Positions 58,558 to 64,000 of a DNA stretch of 64,000 nt are shown here, piece after piece (positions within the stretch are counted from its first letter, which is position 1; the number at the start of each line of letters is the position of its first letter). A model generated the notes under the pieces. The model was not told the origin of the DNA, ran no database searches, and worked only from the letters and a program-made list of their open reading frames with translations. A program made the translations under genes and the position numbers. Origin of the DNA: Marinobacter sp. ATCH36 (GTDB lineage Bacteria; Pseudomonadota; Gammaproteobacteria; Pseudomonadales; Oleiphilaceae); NCBI RefSeq assembly GCF_023555055.1, contig NZ_JAMJPL010000005.1, positions 62,001 through 126,000 on the forward strand, written 5' to 3'.

Positions 58558-59742
58558 TTAGTCCAGGGCCTTCTTCAGGCGCTCAATAGCCTGCTTCAGT
58601 GTGTCCAGACCGGTGGCGAAGCTCAGGCGCATATGGCCCGGCGCTCCGAAGGCGGAGCCTGGAACCAGTGCCACGCCGGCTTCTTTCAGCAGTTTCTCAG
58701 CAAACTCCACGTCATTGCTGACCTCTGAGTCCGCATCAATGGCACCCTGGAAGCTCGGGAACACATAGAAGGTACCGTCACCATGCAGGCATTCAACGCC
58801 GGGCAGGGCGTTCAGGGCTTCCACCAGGTAGTCGTGGCGTTCCTTGAAGGCGTTGACCATTTTCTGCACGCATTCCTGCTGGCCGTCCAGGGCTGCAACA
58901 GCTGCTGCCTGGGAAATGGACGCCGGGTTGGAGGTGCTCTGGGACTGGATCTTCTTCATGGCACCGATGATCTTCGCCGGGCCTGCGGCATAGCCAATGC
59001 GCCAGCCGGTCATGGAGTAGGCCTTGGACACACCGTTAAGCACGAAGGTGCGATCATACAGTTCCGGTGTCGCGTTCAGGATGTTGCAGAACGGTTGGCC
59101 GGTCCACAGGATCGGCTCGTACATGTCGTCGGTGGCGATCATGATCTGTGGGTGCTTCTTCAGCACTTCACCGATGGCCTTCAGTTCGTCCAGGCTGTAG
59201 GCCATGCCGCTGGGGTTGGACGGGCTGTTGATCACGAACAGTCGGGTACGCTCGGTGATCGCATTTTCCAGCTGTTCCGGGGTGATCTTGAAGCGGGTTT
59301 CCGCCGCTGTTTCGATGATCACTGGTTTGCCTTCGGCCACCAGAACCATGTCCGGGTAGGAAACCCAGTAGGGTGCCGGAATGATCGCTTCGTCACCCTT
59401 GTTGAGGGTTGCCAATGCGAGGTTGAAAAAACTCTGCTTGCCACCACTGCTTACCAAAATCTGGTTGGCTTCGTATTCCAGCCCGTTGTCCCGTTTGAAC
59501 TTCGCAATGATCGCCTTCTTGAGAGCGGGCGTACCATCCACGGCGGTGTACTTGGTCTGGCCGTTGTTGATGGCTTCGATGGCCGCCTGCTTGATGTGAT
59601 CCGGGGTGTCGAAGTCCGGCTCGCCGGCACCAAGGCCAATGATGTCCTGGCCTGCGGCGCGCAGTTCCGCCGCCTTGTTGGTGACTGCGAGGGTGGGGGA
59701 TGGCTTGATCGCCTGTACTCGGCTGGAAAGTTGAAGGTCCAA
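58558..59742 (-). CDS. aspC: Aspartate aminotransferase (class I, subgroup Ib)
   Basis: PLP aminotransferase of 394 residues. The start is TTG 59742 ('LDLQLSSRVQAIKPSPTLAV', first codon read as Met) behind AAGGAG; the frame extends to 59832 without an RBS. PLP Lys in 'VLNGVSKAYSMTGWRIGYAA', cofactor block 'SSGGKQSFFNLALATL', substrate Arg near 'MRLSFATGLDTL'. It matches the Pseudomonas-type aspartate aminotransferases, which may also accept prephenate; that side activity cannot be judged here. Confidence 0.93.
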   Translation of the reverse strand: MDLQLSSRVQAIKPSPTLAVTNKAAELRAAGQDIIGLGAGEPDFDTPDHIKQAAIEAINNGQTKYTAVDGTPALKKAIIAKFKRDNGLEYEANQILVSSGGKQSFFNLALATLNKGDEAIIPAPYWVSYPDMVLVAEGKPVIIETAAETRFKITPEQLENAITERTRLFVINSPSNPSGMAYSLDELKAIGEVLKKHPQIMIATDDMYEPILWTGQPFCNILNATPELYDRTFVLNGVSKAYSMTGWRIGYAAGPAKIIGAMKKIQSQSTSNPASISQAAAVAALDGQQECVQKMVNAFKERHDYLVEALNALPGVECLHGDGTFYVFPSFQGAIDADSEVSNDVEFAEKLLKEAGVALVPGSAFGAPGHMRLSFATGLDTLKQAIERLKKALD

Positions 59743-59900
59743 GCTTGTGCTCCTTAAAGCTGGGTCTGATAGGGCTGCGGCGGCTGAAAGGTAGTGGATT
59801 ACACCACGTTCAGGCTGCCTTGAATGGAACAAATGGTACCATGAAGCCCGCGTGACGATAAGTTTCTCTAACCCGATCGATCGGAGGATGTCTCCCGACT

Positions 59901-61964
59901 ATGGCCACATCAGAAACCGGCGCACTCATGAAAGACGGCGCGTTCAAGGTGGATTCCCCGTTCCAGCCAGCGGGTGATCAGCCGAAAGCCATTGAAGGAC
60001 TGGTGGATGGTATCCATTCCGGGCTGGCCCACCAGACACTGCTGGGTGTAACCGGTTCGGGCAAGACGTTCACCATTGCCAACGTGATTCAGCAGGTGCA
60101 GCGTCCAACCATCATCATGGCCCACAACAAAACCCTGGCTGCCCAGTTGTATGGGGAGTTCCGGGAGTTTTTCCCGGACAACGCCGTTGAGTACTTCGTT
60201 TCCTATTACGACTATTACCAGCCGGAAGCCTATGTGCCGTCTTCCGACACTTTCATTGAGAAAGACGCGTCCATCAACGAGCACATCGAGCAGATGCGCC
60301 TGTCCGCCACCAAGGCTCTGCTTGAGCGCCCGGATGCCATCATCGTGGCCACGGTGTCGTCTATTTACGGCTTGGGTGACCCCCAGTCTTACCTGAAAAT
60401 GATGCTGCACCTGGACCGGGGTGACCAGATCGATCAGCGCTACATCCTCCGTCGCCTGGCGGAATTGCAGTACACCCGCAACGACATTGAGTTTCACCGT
60501 GCCAACTACCGGGTGCGCGGCGATGTAATCGATGTGTTTCCGGCGGAATCCGAAAAAGAAGCCATCCGTATTGAATTGTTCGATGACGAAGTGGAAAACC
60601 TGAGTTACTTCGACCCGTTGACCGGGGAAGTCCTCCGCAGGGTGCCAAGGGTTACCATCTATCCCAAGTCTCACTATGTCACGCCCCGCCAGACAGTGCT
60701 GGACGCCGTTGAGCACATCAAGGTGGAACTGGATGAGCGCCTCCAGCAACTGCGGGACAACAACCGCCTGGTGGAAGCCCAGCGGCTGGAAGAACGCACC
60801 CGCTATGACATCGAGATGATGCTTGAGCTGGGCTACTGCAACGGCATCGAGAACTACTCACGCTACCTGTCCGGACGTCGACCGGGCGAGGCACCGCCCA
60901 CGCTGTTTGATTACCTGCCACCAAACGCGCTGCTGGTGGTGGACGAATCCCACGCTACCATTCCCCAGATCGGCGCGATGTATAAAGGCGACCGTTCCCG
61001 CAAGGAAACCCTGGTGGAATATGGCTTCCGGCTGCCCTCGGCCCTGGATAACCGGCCCATGCGTTTTGACGAGTGGGAAGGGATCGCGCCGCAGATGCTG
61101 TTCGTGTCAGCTACTCCCGGCAATTACGAAGCCGAACACTCAGGGCAGGTGGTTGAGCAGGTGGTCCGCCCAACCGGCTTGCTGGATCCGGAAATCGAAG
61201 TTCGCCCGGCCTCTACCCAAGTGGACGACCTGCTCTCGGAAATCCGGCTGCGCACCAACGTTAGCGAACGGGTGTTGGTGACCACACTCACCAAGCGCAT
61301 GGCGGAAGACCTCACCGACTTCCTGATGGAACACGATATCCGGGTACGCTACCTGCACTCGGACATCGACACGGTGGAGCGGGTGGAAATCATTCGTGAC
61401 CTGCGCCGGGGAGAGTTTGATGTGCTGGTGGGTATCAACCTGCTGCGTGAAGGTCTGGATATGCCGGAAGTGTCGCTGGTTTCCATCCTCGACGCCGACA
61501 AAGAAGGCTTCCTGCGATCCGAGCGCTCCCTGATACAGACCATCGGCCGAGCCGCCCGTAACCTTCATGGCAAGGCGATTCTCTATGGCGACCGGATTAC
61601 GGGTTCCATGCAGCGGGCCATCGACGAAACCGAACGCCGCCGGGCCAAGCAGGCTGCTCATAACGAGGAGCATGGCATAACGCCCAAGGGCCTGAACAAG
61701 AAGATCGCGGATATCATGGAAGGCGCCGGTGGTGGCAGTGGCCGCGGACGTCGCAAGGCAGAGCGTCCGGGCGAGAAGGCCGCCGAGGAAGCAGAACGCT
61801 ACCGCGCGAAGATGGGCAATCGCTCGCCGGAGGAGATTCTCAAGGAGATCACCCGTTTGGAAGACGATATGTACAAGGCCGCCGCCGATCTGGATTTCGA
61901 GACGGCTGCCCGGTTGCGGGATGATATTTCGGAGCTTAAAGAGGCTGCTTTGCGCACTGGCTAG
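59901..61964 (+). CDS. uvrB: Excinuclease ABC subunit UvrB
   Basis: Damage-verification subunit of nucleotide excision repair; 687 residues. Walker A '[17 protein letters not shown]', the beta-hairpin '[20 protein letters not shown]', helicase motifs '[20 protein letters not shown]' and '[19 protein letters not shown]', and the C-terminal UVR domain ('[20 protein letters not shown]') that contacts UvrC. E. coli UvrB has 673. No LexA box of the CTGT-N8-ACAG type is seen upstream. Confidence 0.97.
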   Translation: MATSETGALMKDGAFKVDSPFQPAGDQPKAIEGLVDGIHSGLAHQTLLGVTGSGKTFTIANVIQQVQRPTIIMAHNKTLAAQLYGEFREFFPDNAVEYFVSYYDYYQPEAYVPSSDTFIEKDASINEHIEQMRLSATKALLERPDAIIVATVSSIYGLGDPQSYLKMMLHLDRGDQIDQRYILRRLAELQYTRNDIEFHRANYRVRGDVIDVFPAESEKEAIRIELFDDEVENLSYFDPLTGEVLRRVPRVTIYPKSHYVTPRQTVLDAVEHIKVELDERLQQLRDNNRLVEAQRLEERTRYDIEMMLELGYCNGIENYSRYLSGRRPGEAPPTLFDYLPPNALLVVDESHATIPQIGAMYKGDRSRKETLVEYGFRLPSALDNRPMRFDEWEGIAPQMLFVSATPGNYEAEHSGQVVEQVVRPTGLLDPEIEVRPASTQVDDLLSEIRLRTNVSERVLVTTLTKRMAEDLTDFLMEHDIRVRYLHSDIDTVERVEIIRDLRRGEFDVLVGINLLREGLDMPEVSLVSILDADKEGFLRSERSLIQTIGRAARNLHGKAILYGDRITGSMQRAIDETERRRAKQAAHNEEHGITPKGLNKKIADIMEGAGGGSGRGRRKAERPGEKAAEEAERYRAKMGNRSPEEILKEITRLEDDMYKAAADLDFETAARLRDDISELKEAALRTG

Positions 61965-63079
61965 GAAGAACGCTTGGGCCCAACAATAACCGCCGCCTGC
62001 AACGGCTGGTTCTTGCCGTAACGGGACATGCGGTCAAACACCCGGCGGTCGACCGGCAGGTATTGCTTGTCGGCGACGGTTTCGCCAATCTCGGTGTCTA
62101 TCTCCGGGTCGTGGAGATAAACAAACTGATCGTCGATGGCGCAGACCGTTACCCAGTGCGGTACACGGCTGCGGTTCAGTTGCCAGGTGCTGATCAGGAT
62201 AACCGGTACCCGGCCATCGTGGAGTGCGGCCTGCATGCCATCCAGGGTTAAAGGGTCGTGATGGAGTTCGATGCCGGTCTGGCCGATGTCGTGCAGAAAT
62301 CCTTCATGCACCAGCTCCAGTACCCGCTTCTTATCGTCATTGCGAACCGTGTCCTTGAACAGCGCACCTTCCTTGCTGATATAGGCGCTGGCATGGAAAC
62401 CACGGTGCCAGGCGGCGAGTGCCAGGCCATGGGGGCCGCAGCCGCCGTGGCCGGCGAGCATGAAGATGGTGGTCGCTTCGCGCCAGAGTTTCAGCTCCTC
62501 CAGGGTAGTCATCGGCTGCTGTTCATCCAGCGTTGCCATGGCCATGATCAGGGCGGCTGGCCCACAGGAAAATTCCGTGGTCTGGGGGTAATAGGGTACC
62601 GCCGGAAATTCCCGGGATGGTTCGTAGAAGAGTATGCGGCGTTCGAACCGCAGGGCGGTGCCGTGGTCTTCGTAGTAGTCACGGTAGGTTCCGAACTGGC
62701 GATAGCCGAGGCGGCGGTAAAGCCGGATTGCAGGGGCGTTGTCTTCCCGCACTTCCAGCCGCATGACGATACGGCCGGCGTCCACGGCGGCGGCTTCGGC
62801 TTCGCGAACGAGCTGCTCGCCAATGTTGCGTCCACGCTCGGACGGCAACACAGCAATAGAGTAGATCCGCGCCAGCCGGGTGGCAGCACTCATCAGTACC
62901 AGGCAGTAGCCCACCAGTCCCTCGCTGCACACAGCAACAATCAATCGGTCCCTGGGCATCTCCAGAAAACGGCGGAAGCTCCGGCGCGAGATGCGATCGT
63001 CGCTGAAACATTGGTTTTCCAGCTTTACCAGTGCGTCCAGATCATCGCCGGTGGCGTGACGAAATTTTAGTGAGGTCAT
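61961..63079 (-). CDS. GNAT acetyltransferase fused to C39-like peptidase
   Basis: Protein of 372 residues from '[20 protein letters not shown]'; the upstream frame to 63307 is not family-like. Residues 1-150 form a RimI-like GNAT domain with the acetyl-CoA loop '[20 protein letters not shown]'. Residues 160-372 form a papain-fold C39-like domain: Cys172 in '[15 protein letters not shown]', His308 in '[13 protein letters not shown]', Asp324 in '[12 protein letters not shown]', a complete-looking triad. It is divergent from a RimK-like protein, a pairing described in comparative work on ATP-grasp amidoligase systems. Substrate unknown. Its stop codon shares CTAG with the uvrB stop. Confidence 0.9.
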   Translation of the reverse strand: MTSLKFRHATGDDLDALVKLENQCFSDDRISRRSFRRFLEMPRDRLIVAVCSEGLVGYCLVLMSAATRLARIYSIAVLPSERGRNIGEQLVREAEAAAVDAGRIVMRLEVREDNAPAIRLYRRLGYRQFGTYRDYYEDHGTALRFERRILFYEPSREFPAVPYYPQTTEFSCGPAALIMAMATLDEQQPMTTLEELKLWREATTIFMLAGHGGCGPHGLALAAWHRGFHASAYISKEGALFKDTVRNDDKKRVLELVHEGFLHDIGQTGIELHHDPLTLDGMQAALHDGRVPVILISTWQLNRSRVPHWVTVCAIDDQFVYLHDPEIDTEIGETVADKQYLPVDRRVFDRMSRYGKNQPLQAAVIVGPKRSS

Positions 63080-63322
63080 AGTGTCAGGACTCTGGAAAAC
63101 GTAATAAGTGACGGCTTGGCCGGTGTCAGCTGTGGCGGCTATTATGAGTGAGAGCCGACATTGCCGGTAGCGCGCAATTATGCGTAAAAGCACGCATTTC
63201 CTGCTAATTGTAGGCCAACACATTCCGGCGTATTGTTGCGACATTGTACAGGCCGGGTCATTACACCCTTGCCCTGTTCCCTTTCCGCTTTCCGGCACTG
63301 CCTTCATGGAGGAATGCCACTG

Positions 63323-64000
63323 ATGTCACGATTGTTGATTGTTGTTGACCGGGCCAAGGACTGGGCGCCTTATTACCCCAGTGAAGACGTGCTGACTTTC
63401 GACCAGTATTTGCAGTTTACGGCGCCAGCTTCCAGCCGGGTGCGGGTGATCAACCTGTGTCAGAGTGCCCGCTATCTCAGCCGTGGCTATTACTGCTCGC
63501 TGCTGGCCGAGGCCCGGGGCCACCATGTTGTGCCATCGGTGATGACGCTGAACGATCTCAGCCGCAAGGGTCTGTTTTCCCTACAGTTGGACGAACTGGA
63601 CGCCAGTGTTATTAACTGGCTCGAGGCGTCTGGTTCCGAAATCGATCCGGCGGCTGACGACAAGAATGCTACCCATGAAGTGCGCATCCGCACCTACTTT
63701 GGCCAGGCTGAACATGCAGACCTGAAGCCGGTCGCACGTGCACTGTTTGACCGTTTTCCGTGCCCGGTGCTGGAAGTGGTGTTCCGTCGCGGAAAAACCT
63801 GGCAGATTGTGTCCATGAAGCCGGGATGTCCGGCTGATCTCAAAGGCAAGGAGCAGGACGCGTTTGCAGCGGCATTCGACCGTTTCAGTAGCATGGTCTG
63901 GCGCAAGCCCCGTTCACGCCGTCGCTATCGCTTTGATCTGGCCATGCTGGTTAATGCGGAAGAGGAAATGCCGCCCAGCGACAAGGAAGCGCTCGAGAAG
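63323..64000 (+). CDS. RimK-like ATP-grasp protein, N-terminal RLAN domain (partial)
   Basis: The frame from ATG 63323 ('MSRLLIVVDRAKDWAPYYPS') stays open for 226 codons to the window end. GGAGG lies 10 bases upstream; an earlier in-frame ATG at 63314 is too close to it. The visible part matches the RLAN domain: 'QYLQFTAPASSRVRVINLCQ', 'YLSRGYYCSLLAEARGHHVV', 'VRIRTYFGQAEHADLKPVAR', ending in 'RKPRSRRRYRFDLAMLV'. The ATP-grasp ligase domain should follow outside the window. Together with the divergent GNAT/C39 protein it probably makes or modifies a peptide-like product. Confidence 0.85.
   Translation, partial: MSRLLIVVDRAKDWAPYYPSEDVLTFDQYLQFTAPASSRVRVINLCQSARYLSRGYYCSLLAEARGHHVVPSVMTLNDLSRKGLFSLQLDELDASVINWLEASGSEIDPAADDKNATHEVRIRTYFGQAEHADLKPVARALFDRFPCPVLEVVFRRGKTWQIVSMKPGCPADLKGKEQDAFAAAFDRFSSMVWRKPRSRRRYRFDLAMLVNAEEEMPPSDKEALEK

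Noticed and set aside
59743..59900. LexA box upstream of uvrB
   Set aside because: E. coli uvrB is SOS-controlled, but no CTGT-N8-ACAG sequence is present in this gap.

Overview
The window looks like chromosomal DNA of a marine gammaproteobacterium close to Marinobacter. Gene order supports this: DUF1631-ampD-ampE, pepA-holC-valS, lptFG, alaS-lysC-csrA, a gyrA-serC-pheA-hisC-tyrA/aroA-cmk-rpsA-ihfB-lapA-lapB-pyrF supercluster like that of Pseudomonas, and a sodium-pumping oxaloacetate decarboxylase (oadGAB). The genus is inferred from gene order and protein resemblance; no database search was run.

Layout. 0-5 kb: end of a DUF1631 gene, ampD-ampE (peptidoglycan recycling), a chemoreceptor with a likely FliA promoter, and a PanE-like reductase. 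5-13.3 kb: valS, holC and pepA on the minus strand, lptF-lptG, and an RDD protein. 13.4-18.5 kb: alaS, lysC, csrA, then tRNA-Ser and two tRNA-Arg genes followed by a duplicated tRNA tail. 18.5-26.3 kb: a second chemoreceptor (HBM type), a DUF2058 protein, dbpA and oadGAB. 26.3-31.6 kb: the SOS mutasome imuA-imuB-dnaE2 behind a perfect LexA box. 31.6-32.4 kb: phhB and a YrhK-like gene.

32.5-36 kb is an accessory island. It holds a wrecked group II intron reverse transcriptase, a YefM-YoeB pair, a broken serine hydrolase, a decayed small gene, a GFA-family gene and a P-loop kinase-like gene. Four attC-like hairpins in one orientation separate these genes. No integrase is visible here, so this looks like a decayed integron cassette array (a CALIN).

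36-44.5 kb: an OsmC-YcaO fusion, a small secreted protein, yghU, a membrane-anchored sugar dehydrogenase, DUF202, a YkoF-like gene with ggt, and purU. 44.5-57.9 kb: the gyrA-to-pyrF supercluster, joining DNA topology, serine and aromatic amino acid synthesis, CMP kinase, ribosomal protein S1, IHF and control of LPS synthesis. 58-64 kb: tRNA-Asn, aspC, uvrB, and a divergent pair made of a GNAT/C39-like protein and a RimK-like N-terminal (RLAN) protein cut by the window end.

The least explained structures are two families of long-hairpin repeats, at 8.05-8.36 kb and 57.99-58.31 kb. Each family has a conserved core flanked by arms that differ completely between copies but pair within each copy. 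A third, related-looking structure sits behind the tRNA-Arg genes, where its arms are tRNA sequence.
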